A stretch of 64,000 nucleotides of DNA from Flavobacteriia bacterium 40-80. Lineage in GTDB: Bacteria; Bacteroidota; Bacteroidia; Flavobacteriales_D; Crocinitomicaceae. The DNA lies in the NCBI GenBank assembly GCA_001899145.1, contig MKVF01000028.1, positions 1-64,000 on the forward strand, read 5' to 3'. The notes beneath the pieces are model-generated. The model made no database searches, had not been told where the DNA came from, and saw nothing but the letters and a program-made list of their open reading frames with translations. Both the position numbers and the translations under genes were made by a program. Below are positions 1-7,664 of the stretch, one piece after another. Position 1 is the stretch's first letter, and each line of letters opens with the position of its first letter.

Positions 1-278
1 CGCTCGGAATCAAATGATAGCTTGAAATAATTGGCTCTTCCGTAATAGAGCTTTTCGTTGGAGAAGCGGCACTTGAATCCTATTGGAATGTTTTTGATGA
101 AGAGCTTGTTTTCGGTCTCGAAGAAGGCATATCCTGCGGCATAGGCGTTGCGGTAAACAGGAGATATTCCATAATTTGCACCGAACCGTATAAGTGTGCG
201 CTCATGCCACCCGAAATCTGTCTGTGCAGACAGAAAAAAACATAAAAGCAAGGAAAATATAGCAAGTAAGGCCCTCAA
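1..278 (-). CDS. Exported protein, N-terminal part only (TTG start)
   Basis: The reading frame is open from a TTG at 278 to the window edge, so only about 92 residues are visible. It begins with a clear signal peptide (LRALLAIFSLLLCFFLSAQ) followed by an aromatic, alternating sequence typical of an outer-membrane barrel or periplasmic protein. No ATG is available near the signal peptide. A TAAATTTG box (positions 299-306, minus strand) places transcription start about 15 bases upstream, which supports the TTG. It lies downstream of the pigment operon on the same strand, separated by about 150 bases. The family is not recognised. Confidence 0.6.
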   Translation of the reverse strand, partial: MRALLAIFSLLLCFFLSAQTDFGWHERTLIRFGANYGISPVYRNAYAAGYAFFETENKLFIKNIPIGFKCRFSNEKLYYGRANYFKLSFDSE

Positions 279-298
279 ATCAATAGAGTTTCAGTGCC

Positions 299-306
299 CA
301 AATTTA
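299..306 (-). promoter_or_regulatory. Candidate -7 box (TAAATTTG)
   Basis: Exact match to the Bacteroidota TAnnTTTG -7 consensus, 21 bases before the TTG start of the truncated exported protein. No clear -33 TTTG element was identified. Confidence 0.4.
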
Positions 307-431
307 TGAAATTTTAGTTTATTATTAATTAATTTTTGGTGGTTTTTTTGCTATCTATTTTTTAAAATGTATTTATTAATGAGTGGATTCGATGATTTTG
401 AACTTTGTAAAGTTGATTAGGCAAGGAAGTA

Positions 432-890
432 TCAGCTTTTATTATCCTGGATAAATAAAACCATTTCTGCCTCAAAAAGCAGGTCTTTATTTTCATTATA
501 AATCGCAACGCTGAGATTGAGCAGGTAACTGTTGCCGAGATGGGTTGAGGAAATTAAACGGGAATGAGTGGTGATGACAGTATCTTCTTTGGGAAGCTGA
601 TGAACAGCAATTTTTTTGATGGTGCTGATGTAGCCTACCATATCGGAATAGTGCTCTACATCTGTCTGATCGATGAACTTATCCATCTGTGAGATCATAG
701 CGGAACAGTTTTGAGCGGCATTTTCGATCAGCCCGAATTCATTCAGGTGCTGTTCATTCACAAAGATGCAATCAGGAGAAATGTAAAAGACGGTAATTAC
801 TCCGTCTTTATTGAGAGAGGTGATCTTATCAACAAGCAGAAATGGTTCGCGGTGAGGAAGGTATTGTGTCAGGTCGATCAGATTTTCCAT
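432..890 (-). CDS. ApeP-like hotdog 3-hydroxyacyl-ACP dehydratase subunit
   Basis: 152 residues, hotdog fold. The N-terminal LPHREPFLLVDKI stretch (11-23) is the FabA/FabZ-type opening, and the central helix carries Glu56 in IENAAQ, the position of the FabZ catalytic acid. The GHFPG loop that carries the FabZ catalytic histidine is absent; a short EQHLNEF segment occupies that region. This matches the ApeP-like group found in aryl polyene clusters rather than housekeeping FabZ. Predicted to dehydrate 3-hydroxyacyl-ACP during polyene extension, perhaps only with a partner. It is the last gene of arm A, 10 bases after the other ApeP-like gene. Family call firm, activity alone uncertain. Confidence 0.8.
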   Translation of the reverse strand: MENLIDLTQYLPHREPFLLVDKITSLNKDGVITVFYISPDCIFVNEQHLNEFGLIENAAQNCSAMISQMDKFIDQTDVEHYSDMVGYISTIKKIAVHQLPKEDTVITTHSRLISSTHLGNSYLLNLSVAIYNENKDLLFEAEMVLFIQDNKS

Positions 891-900
891 AAATTGTTCT

Positions 901-1332
901 TTAAGTTGCTACAATAGTTTTCATCTGTCCTGTTGCGATTACCCGGTCGGCCTGAGATACAGTGATATTTACCAGCGTGACGCCTGCAAATTCCTGAAGG
1001 ATTTCGATCTTTGACATAATCAGCGTTCCTGATGCAGGTAACTGTAAGATTTCCAGCTTATTGATGGCTCCGATATAACCTGTGGGAGCTGTTTCTCCTT
1101 TAATATAAAAACTGTACCCGGTGTGTAGTGCCACGGATTGTGCCATGTGTTCCGTTAAGCCTCCTTCCTGCAGGATTCCGTCTTTGACAAATAAATGTTC
1201 CCCGGGAACGGTAAATCCGGAGGTAAGGGAAGAAGCATCATACTCCAGCAGCTGGTGAACTAATACAATAGGAGGACGCTGAGGGATCAGCTTTAATAAT
1301 TCTTGTACGTCAGTAATGGGTTGCAGATTCAT
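901..1332 (-). CDS. Second ApeP-like hotdog dehydratase subunit
   Basis: 143 residues, hotdog family. It opens with IPQRPPIVLVHQLL (16-29), where Gln replaces the His of the usual PHR motif. It keeps the acid position Glu61 in LTEHMAQ but has no GHFPG histidine loop. It is therefore probably a non-autonomous or structural partner in a heteromeric dehydratase. It starts inside the stop codon of the DarB-like gene (4-base ATGA overlap), so the two are translationally coupled. Together with the gene at 432-890 it forms a tandem of diverged hotdog subunits in the flexirubin operon. Confidence 0.78.
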   Translation of the reverse strand: MNLQPITDVQELLKLIPQRPPIVLVHQLLEYDASSLTSGFTVPGEHLFVKDGILQEGGLTEHMAQSVALHTGYSFYIKGETAPTGYIGAINKLEILQLPASGTLIMSKIEILQEFAGVTLVNITVSQADRVIATGQMKTIVAT

Positions 1333-2471
1333 TTTTTTACCACTTTCAGATAAGCGTAAGCGTAGGAGAAACGTCCGCTTTCCGGTACGGAAAGCAAAAT
1401 GCGGTCACCTTCCTTTAAACGATCAGACTTTGCCAGCTCGTCCAGCATGATATAAATGGAGGCAGCACCGACATTTCCAATCCTGTTAAGGTTCATGAAC
1501 CATTTTTCGAACGGGATATCCATTCCGACTTTCTGCATTTCTTCTCTTAATCCTTCTTTGAAAAAGTAAGAGGAGATATGAGGCAGGAAATAATCAACAT
1601 CATCAGGAGTCAGCTGGTGTTTGTCCATTGCCATTTTATAGCTCCGGGCTCCTTTGACGAGAATATTGGCTCCGAGTAATTTAGTGTCCTGCTTGATGGC
1701 AAATACAGATTTGTTCAGCCATTCTTCGGCCGGAATATCTGTCCATGAGATCAGCGAGCCGTCTGCTGCTTTGTCGGATCCGGCGTACATACAGGCTTCT
1801 GTTTCGTGTGCGAAAGAATAACCTTCCATCCACACGATTTCGAACGATATCCCTTTTTCTGCCGGTTTGTTTTCCAACAGGAAAACTCCTGCTCCGTCCG
1901 AGAGCATCCAGCGCAAAAAATCTTTGTTAAACGCTAAAATGGGCTGTTTTTCCAGCTCTTTCAGATGCTGTACTTCTGATTCAAATTTGTCAGCCAGCAT
2001 CCAGGAGGAAGTTCTTTCCGAACCGGAACAGACAGCATTTTTCTTTTCTCCTGATTTTACGGACAAATAACCGAATTTCAAGGCATTCATACCTGCCACA
2101 CAACAACCTGCTGCTGCGTTGATCTCACAAAGTACATTATTGAACTCTCCGTGAACCATGGCGGCAAGAGAAGGCAAAGTGATGTCAGGAGTAGAGCTTC
2201 CGCAGGAAATCAGCTCAATATCTGTTTCCTGGAACTGTTCGTCAAAAATGGAAGTGATCGCCTGATGAACAAGTTGTGCATTTGTATGTGTGGGCTTTCC
2301 TTCTTTTGTTAAAGCGTAATACCGTGTTTCAATCTTGTTATTCCGGAGAATAAGGCGGCGTGTTTTGGAGGCTGTTTCATTGATAAAACCGAGGTATTCT
2401 TCCATTTCATCATTGGACACGGGGTCTCCCGGAAGAAATGTTCCTGTTTTAGTAATGTAAACTTTGTTCAT
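1329..2471 (-). CDS. darB: DarB-like ketosynthase (KAS III fold), dialkylresorcinol ring formation
   Basis: 380 residues when started at the ATG at 2471; a longer frame upstream runs into the preceding gene and has no support, whereas this start lies 2 bases after the preceding stop. KAS III fold with the active-site triad visible: Cys124 in AAGCCVAG, His298 in FLPHISS and Asn333 in RIGNVG. DarB enzymes condense two fatty-acyl-derived thioesters into a cyclohexanedione, the precursor of the dialkylresorcinol half of flexirubin. The adjacent DarA and the aryl polyene genes support this over a FabH role. Its length and the YITKTGTFLPG opening fit the Bacteroidota DarB group. Confidence 0.88.
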   Translation of the reverse strand: MNKVYITKTGTFLPGDPVSNDEMEEYLGFINETASKTRRLILRNNKIETRYYALTKEGKPTHTNAQLVHQAITSIFDEQFQETDIELISCGSSTPDITLPSLAAMVHGEFNNVLCEINAAAGCCVAGMNALKFGYLSVKSGEKKNAVCSGSERTSSWMLADKFESEVQHLKELEKQPILAFNKDFLRWMLSDGAGVFLLENKPAEKGISFEIVWMEGYSFAHETEACMYAGSDKAADGSLISWTDIPAEEWLNKSVFAIKQDTKLLGANILVKGARSYKMAMDKHQLTPDDVDYFLPHISSYFFKEGLREEMQKVGMDIPFEKWFMNLNRIGNVGAASIYIMLDELAKSDRLKEGDRILLSVPESGRFSYAYAYLKVVKK

Positions 2472-2473
2472 GT

Positions 2474-3376
2474 CTATAAGCTCTGGTAATGTTTGATGTC
2501 TGCTCTTATTGATTTCAATCTGAGCGGATATGTAATGTTGTACAATAATAGCACAATAGGGGAAATAATCCACAAAGCAAATAGTAAATAATATTTAAAA
2601 AATGTCACCCATCGTTTCCTGTTTGTTTTTTTCGTCAGGATCTTTTTTGACCAGAAGCTGAAGATTTTATTTGCTGTCCGGTCCACAATGATTAAAAAGG
2701 GTTTTATCTCAACCGCCTTTAAATCAATCAGCTGTTTTTGGAGTGAACTATAATTGTTTGTTAAAAGTGCTTGCAGAATCGGCTGTCCGAAACGTCCTGA
2801 TTCTTCAATATCTTTATCGGAAACGCCGGGTAAAGGAAAAAAACCCAGGTACCGGGTTTTCTTTCCGGAATACAGCCAGTGAACAATGGTAATAACGCTG
2901 GCGTAATTATTTGCCCGGTCCACCAGGGCGATGTGCCCGACACGTTCGGCGTTCAGGCGTTTGAAATGTTCTCCTGTTTTATCATGGGCTTTTGCCCACA
3001 TATTTCTGCAGGAGACTATTGATATTACTTTTCTTCCTGAAAGCAGCTTTTCTGCATATTCACTTTTCAGAAAGGAGACAACAGGCAGGGAAGGAGTAAG
3101 GTACCAAACCTGGTAGGAAAAAATGACCAGATCATAATTTCCATTCAGGATCTCCTCTGAAGGAGGAGTTATTTCCCGCGGTATTTGTTGAAAAGTTTCC
3201 GGAAATGCATCGAAGAAGGCTCCGCTGTCCCAGGGATAAGGAAACGGATCTTTAAGTGTAATTTCATAAAAGGAAACATGTACATCTTCATGATCGTACA
3301 GATCTCTGCATACCTGCTGCGCAATGACATTTGCCTGTGAGGTCTGGCTAAAAGAGATAATTAAAACGTTTTTCAT
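2474..3376 (-). CDS. darA: DarA-like dialkylresorcinol-forming enzyme (flavodoxin-like)
   Basis: 300 residues. The N-terminal half is flavodoxin/NAD(P)H-dehydrogenase-like: MKNVLIISFSQTSQANVIA gives the phosphate-binding loop (8-14), followed by YDLVIFSYQVWYLTPSLPV. A hydrophobic segment near residues 255-285 suggests membrane association. DarA proteins have been annotated as dialkylresorcinol condensing enzymes and as the aromatase that oxidises the DarB cyclohexanedione; a flavodoxin fold fits the oxidative role better. It sits directly upstream of darB in the same operon, 18 bases after the acyltransferase gene. Confidence 0.82.
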   Translation of the reverse strand: MKNVLIISFSQTSQANVIAQQVCRDLYDHEDVHVSFYEITLKDPFPYPWDSGAFFDAFPETFQQIPREITPPSEEILNGNYDLVIFSYQVWYLTPSLPVVSFLKSEYAEKLLSGRKVISIVSCRNMWAKAHDKTGEHFKRLNAERVGHIALVDRANNYASVITIVHWLYSGKKTRYLGFFPLPGVSDKDIEESGRFGQPILQALLTNNYSSLQKQLIDLKAVEIKPFLIIVDRTANKIFSFWSKKILTKKTNRKRWVTFFKYYLLFALWIISPIVLLLYNITYPLRLKSIRADIKHYQSL

Positions 3377-3394
3377 TCCTGTCTCAGCATTTGC

Positions 3395-4273
3395 TTACGG
3401 CCTGACATCCCAGAAATTATAGTAATTAAACCATTGATAAGGATATTTCTTTAAAATATCCTCCAGATTTTCGGTATATTCTTTCAGCAGACTTTCAGCG
3501 TTTCTGTGGATAAATTTAGCTCTTCTGGCGTAAAGATGGTAATGTTTGTCGGTTTCTTTCATCACATACACAAACAGGACAGGGACATTCAGACGGGAAG
3601 AGATCATGAATGGCCCGGCCGGGAAATGTGCGTTTTTTCCCAGAAAAGACGCTTCTAACGTTTTGGTTTTAGGAAAAAAGCGGTCCCCGGTAAATACGAT
3701 GGTTTCATTTCTGGAAAGCACGCTGTTGATTTCGAAAATATGAGACATGTCTTCCCGGACATAGATCATCCCGGTCTCATTCTTTTTAAAAACAGAATCC
3801 AGATAGTTTTTGATAGCTGTGTCTTCCTGATCTGTTGTTATGATGTTAATTTTAAAGTCATCGTTAAGTTCGGAAAGAAAGTACCTTGAAATTTCAAAAT
3901 TTCCTACGTGCGCACTGATCAATACACTTCCTTTATTTTCATGAATTGTATCAATGATGATCTGTTTTCCGTCAAACTCGTACGTAAATTGATTTCTTTG
4001 CCCGGCAGCGATAGCTACCTTGTCTATAATCGTCTTTCCAAAAACAAGATAGCTTTTATAAATAGCTTTTCTTGCTTTTCCATGAGAAAAACCTAATCGG
4101 TCTTTGAAGTATTCGTAGATGGCTTTATTGCTTTCTTTCTGAAATAAGAAATAATAGCCGGCAACAAAATAAAGCAGCCAGTAGGCAGAACGAACGCCTA
4201 AGTTTTTAATTAAAAAAACAAAAATCTTGTAGCCTAAAACGGTACCTTTGGATCTACCGTCCCAACTTGCCAT
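3395..4273 (-). CDS. LpxL/HtrB-family acyltransferase of the pigment operon
   Basis: 292 residues, with an N-terminal hydrophobic segment (about 27-45) anchoring it to the inner membrane. The H-x4-E catalytic motif of lipid A late acyltransferases is visible as His122...Glu127 in AHVGNFE, and a later FTGDRFF and FPAGPF context matches the family. In a pigment operon next to an ACP it is unlikely to acylate lipid A. It is a candidate for transferring the polyene acyl group from ACP to the dialkylresorcinol hydroxyl, forming the flexirubin ester; that step is inference. Housekeeping lipid A acylation cannot be excluded. Confidence 0.8.
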   Translation of the reverse strand: MASWDGRSKGTVLGYKIFVFLIKNLGVRSAYWLLYFVAGYYFLFQKESNKAIYEYFKDRLGFSHGKARKAIYKSYLVFGKTIIDKVAIAAGQRNQFTYEFDGKQIIIDTIHENKGSVLISAHVGNFEISRYFLSELNDDFKINIITTDQEDTAIKNYLDSVFKKNETGMIYVREDMSHIFEINSVLSRNETIVFTGDRFFPKTKTLEASFLGKNAHFPAGPFMISSRLNVPVLFVYVMKETDKHYHLYARRAKFIHRNAESLLKEYTENLEDILKKYPYQWFNYYNFWDVRP

Positions 4274-4293
4274 TTTTAATATTTATAAAGGAT

Positions 4294-4542
4294 TTACGGG
4301 TTCATTTTAGAACCGATGCAGTTATAGAAGTCTTCAAAAGTGGTAATCCCGGCAAAATCAGCCTCTCCTAATTTTACGCCGAAATCAGCCTCGATGGCCA
4401 CAACCAGATCGACATAGTCAAGACTGTCTAACCCCAATGTTTCCCTAAGATTCGCTGTTCCGGAAATTTTATTCCCATCCACTTCAAACTCCTCCACTAA
4501 AATCTCATTCACTTTTTCCTGAATAGCTGTAATCGTGTTCAT
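4294..4542 (-). CDS. Acyl carrier protein of arm A
   Basis: 82 residues, acidic, four-helix ACP type. The 4'-phosphopantetheine site is Ser40 in GLDSLDYVDL. It carries growing acyl chains for the neighbouring ketosynthase, reductase and dehydratases. Three bases separate it from the upstream ketosynthase gene, and 20 from the acyltransferase gene downstream. It differs clearly from the second ACP in arm B, so each arm supplies its own carrier. Confidence 0.93.
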   Translation of the reverse strand: MNTITAIQEKVNEILVEEFEVDGNKISGTANLRETLGLDSLDYVDLVVAIEADFGVKLGEADFAGITTFEDFYNCIGSKMNP

Positions 4543-4545
4543 ATT

Positions 4546-5769
4546 TTACTTTAATTTCTTAATAACCAATGCGGAATTGGTCCCTCCAAACCCGAAAGAA
4601 TTGGACAAATATAGGTCAAAATTGACATTTTTTGTGAATTTCACTAAATTTAATTTGCCTGAGAACTCATCTGTTTCCTCCAGATTAATGTTTGGAGCAA
4701 CAAAATCATTTAACATCATTAAATTGGAATAGATAATCTCACTGGCTCCTGCCATCCAGCATTCATGCCCTGTCATGGATTTTGTGGAGCTGACATAAGG
4801 CCGGCTCGCCCCGAAGACATAATCGATCGCTTTGGCTTCGTTTGCATCGCCGACAGGTGTGGAAGTCGCATGGGCATTTACATACCGGATTTCTTCCGGT
4901 TTCACATTGGCTGCCTTGAGTGCTTTCAGCATGGCATTTGCCGGTCCGTCGACATTTGGTGTGGAAATATGTCCTCCGTTGGAGGAAAAACCGTATCCCA
5001 GAACTTCTGCAATGATCGGAGCTCCTCGTTTTACGGCACTTTCATAATCTTCGAGAATAACCGTTGCACCACCACCACTGGGAACAAGCCCTGTTCGGTT
5101 CTTATCGAACGGCCGCGAGGCTTTTGTGGGATCAACATCGTCCGGAGCAAAAACACCTAATCCGTCAAAGCTCGCCATAGCGTACTCATTGATTTCCTGC
5201 GCACCTCCGCAGATGACCATGTCCTGTAATCCGCTCTGGATCATCAGAAATCCAAGCCCGATCGAATGGGAACCGCTGGCACATGCCGCGCTGATGGTCA
5301 TGTTGATTCCTCTCAGCGGGAAAATAGTTGCCAGATTCATCGTAACCGTGGAATTCATGGATTTGAAAATGGCTCCGGAACCCAAGAGACTGGTATCTTT
5401 TTTTATACGTACGGTATCTGTGGATTCAATAACGGCTCTTGCAACGCTGTCATTTCCATACAAAATACCGACTTCGTTTGCTTCAAAATAACTCTCATCC
5501 AATTGTGCGTTTTTTAACGCCTCGATAGTTGCCATGTAGGCATATTCGGTTTCTTCACCGATGGAAATGCGTTGTCTTCTGTTCAGAAGGTTTTTAAGGT
5601 CCGGCCGGGGAACCATTCCGGTCAGCGCGGACTGGAATCCGAACTCTTTGCGATGCTCATCGAAAATAATACCGGATTTTCCTTCATATAAGGAATTTCT
5701 TACTTCGTCCAGCGAAGTTCCTATACAGGAATAAATTCCCATTCCGGTAATGACCACTCTTCTTTTCAT
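4546..5769 (-). CDS. 3-oxoacyl-ACP synthase (FabF/KAS II type)
   Basis: 407 residues, the normal length for FabF. All three active-site residues are visible: Cys163 (SAACASGS), His300 (NAHATSTP) and His335 (SMTGHECW). It extends an ACP-bound chain with malonyl units in type II fashion. It lies between FabG-type reductase (0-base gap) and ACP genes, so it is a dedicated pigment elongation enzyme. Whether it makes the polyene or the fatty chains for DarB cannot be read from the sequence. Confidence 0.92.
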   Translation of the reverse strand: MKRRVVITGMGIYSCIGTSLDEVRNSLYEGKSGIIFDEHRKEFGFQSALTGMVPRPDLKNLLNRRQRISIGEETEYAYMATIEALKNAQLDESYFEANEVGILYGNDSVARAVIESTDTVRIKKDTSLLGSGAIFKSMNSTVTMNLATIFPLRGINMTISAACASGSHSIGLGFLMIQSGLQDMVICGGAQEINEYAMASFDGLGVFAPDDVDPTKASRPFDKNRTGLVPSGGGATVILEDYESAVKRGAPIIAEVLGYGFSSNGGHISTPNVDGPANAMLKALKAANVKPEEIRYVNAHATSTPVGDANEAKAIDYVFGASRPYVSSTKSMTGHECWMAGASEIIYSNLMMLNDFVAPNINLEETDEFSGKLNLVKFTKNVNFDLYLSNSFGFGGTNSALVIKKLK

Positions 5770-6501
5770 TTACGAATAAATTCCACCGTTAATATTTATT
5801 ACTTCTCCTGTGATATATCCTGCTTTTGGCGAGGCGAGGAAAGAAACCAGATCGGCAACTTCTTTGGCCTCTCCGAAACGATTGGCAGGGATCATTTTCA
5901 CCAGCTCTTCTTCGTTCAGCTCAGCTGTCATATCGGTTTTGATGAAGCCGGGAGCAACAGCATTTACTGTTATTTTCCGTTTCGCTACTTCCTGTGCCAG
6001 TGCTTTTGTTGCACCGATAACCGCAGCTTTCGCAGCGGAATAGTTTGTCTGTCCTGCCGTTCCTTTTACACCGGAGACAGAAACGATATTGATGATGCGT
6101 CCGTATTTGTTCCGCAGTAATTTCTGAATGAAGAAATTCGTTACGTTATAAAATCCGTCCAGGCTGATGCTCAATACATCTTTCCAGTCATTTTCGCTCA
6201 TCCACATGAACAGGCCGTCACGGGTAATTCCGGCATTGTTGACAATAACTTCGACTAATGCACCGGGATTTTGCTCCTGCCAGTTACCCAAAACAGCATT
6301 CGTCATCTTGCTGTCCGCGACATTGAACTTTAAGAGTTCTCCTGTTCCGCCGGCTTCCCGGATCTGTGTTAGGGTTTCCTCCGCGGCGGCATCGTTTCCC
6401 TGGTAGTTTACCAGGATATGATAGTCGGTTTCCTTTGCGAAATTCAGGCATATTTCACGCCCGATACCTCTTGAGCCTCCTGTTACAATTACACACTTCA
6501 T
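5770..6501 (-). CDS. 3-oxoacyl-ACP reductase (FabG-type SDR)
   Basis: 243 residues, classical short-chain dehydrogenase. It has the NADPH loop TGGSRGIG (7-14), the NNAG motif (88-91), and the catalytic Ser (141 or 143), Tyr154 and Lys158 (YSAAK). It reduces 3-oxoacyl-ACP after each ketosynthase cycle. Its stop abuts the start of the ketosynthase gene exactly. It is the only ketoreductase seen in either arm, so it probably serves all extension cycles of the aryl polyene. Confidence 0.92.
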   Translation of the reverse strand: MKCVIVTGGSRGIGREICLNFAKETDYHILVNYQGNDAAAEETLTQIREAGGTGELLKFNVADSKMTNAVLGNWQEQNPGALVEVIVNNAGITRDGLFMWMSENDWKDVLSISLDGFYNVTNFFIQKLLRNKYGRIINIVSVSGVKGTAGQTNYSAAKAAVIGATKALAQEVAKRKITVNAVAPGFIKTDMTAELNEEELVKMIPANRFGEAKEVADLVSFLASPKAGYITGEVININGGIYS

Positions 6502-6533
6502 ACACTTTGAATATAGATAGCAGGTTGATTATT

Positions 6534-7646
6534 TTATTCCTGGAAAAATTCTGCATTTTCGAACCAGATGTTTCCGAGAACACTTCCGTCAGGTTTTATA
6601 AAACCCCATTTTTTATCTTTTTTTACTCTCGCCAGATTTCCGATGAAACCTTTTTCTTCTCCTTTGAATATACCAAATCCAAAACCGGTAATTTCATATT
6701 CCGCGGCAATAACCAATACACCTTTTGTATCAAGGAATCCCCAGCCTTTTATTTTGACGGGAGCCAGGCCATTGTCTCCGAACACTTCCGCATCAGGGTA
6801 AGATGGTTTTATGATCAATGTTCCGGTTTCGTCACAGTATCCCCATAATTTGCCGATACGAACCGGAGCAAGCCCTTTGTTAAAAGCTCTTGCGGCTTCG
6901 AACTGAGGTTCGATCACCCATTTCCCTGTTTTGTCAATAAAGCCGATTTTCCCGCCTTTCCGGGCGTATGTTAAATGACTTTTGCCGAAATCCCAGATCT
7001 TATCTGCTCCTTCGACTTTATTGAAAGACGTTTTGTCGATCACACCAAAGACTTCTCCTTCTCTTGCCCAGGCAGTGTTATTATTGTAATCGCCTATTTC
7101 ATCGTATTTGCATTCAATGACAGGTGTTCCTTTAGTATCGATGACACCCCATTTTTCACCAAATTTGACACGGGCAAATCCTCCCTGAAAAGGTTTGATC
7201 ACATCGTATTTCGGGGCGAGGATAATTGTTCCTTCGGTATTGATCAGCCCCATTTTTTCATTCTGACGAATGAATGCTACTCCGTCCCCAAAATCAAAAG
7301 GCTTGTCAGAAGCCGGAAAATTCAGCTGTTCTCCTTTTTTATTGATGTAAAACCATTTTTTATCTTTTTCTACAATGCAGATTCCGGAATTAAAGTATCT
7401 GACATTAGTATAAGCCGGACGGATCACCCATTCTCCTTTTTTATCGATAAAGCCGAACAGCCCGTTTTCCAGTACTGCAGCGACGCCATCTGAAAAATTT
7501 TTGGCAACAATGTATTTGGATTCAATGACAAATTTACCCTCTTTGTCAATATAGCCGAATTTACCGCTTGTTCTTACCAGCGCCAATTCCTGTCCCAGGC
7601 ACCAGGAGCCCAAGGCAAGGAAAAAAAGTAAAAATATTTTTTTCAT
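6534..7646 (-). CDS. Exported WG-repeat protein inside the pigment operon
   Basis: 370 residues with a signal peptide (MKKIFLLFFLALGSWCLGQ). The rest is a run of WG repeats of the form GxIDKxGxWVI-P-Y, roughly nine copies (for example GYIDKEGKFVIESKY, GFIDKKGEWVIRPAY, WGYCDETGTLIIKPSY). WG-repeat proteins are beta-rich secreted or periplasmic proteins of uncertain role. It sits between tyrosine ammonia-lyase (18 bases) and FabG (32 bases) on the same strand, so it is co-transcribed with pigment genes. A role in pigment handling at the envelope is a guess from position only. Confidence 0.85.
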   Translation of the reverse strand: MKKIFLLFFLALGSWCLGQELALVRTSGKFGYIDKEGKFVIESKYIVAKNFSDGVAAVLENGLFGFIDKKGEWVIRPAYTNVRYFNSGICIVEKDKKWFYINKKGEQLNFPASDKPFDFGDGVAFIRQNEKMGLINTEGTIILAPKYDVIKPFQGGFARVKFGEKWGVIDTKGTPVIECKYDEIGDYNNNTAWAREGEVFGVIDKTSFNKVEGADKIWDFGKSHLTYARKGGKIGFIDKTGKWVIEPQFEAARAFNKGLAPVRIGKLWGYCDETGTLIIKPSYPDAEVFGDNGLAPVKIKGWGFLDTKGVLVIAAEYEITGFGFGIFKGEEKGFIGNLARVKKDKKWGFIKPDGSVLGNIWFENAEFFQE

Positions 7647-7664
7647 ATCCGTTTAATAAATCGG

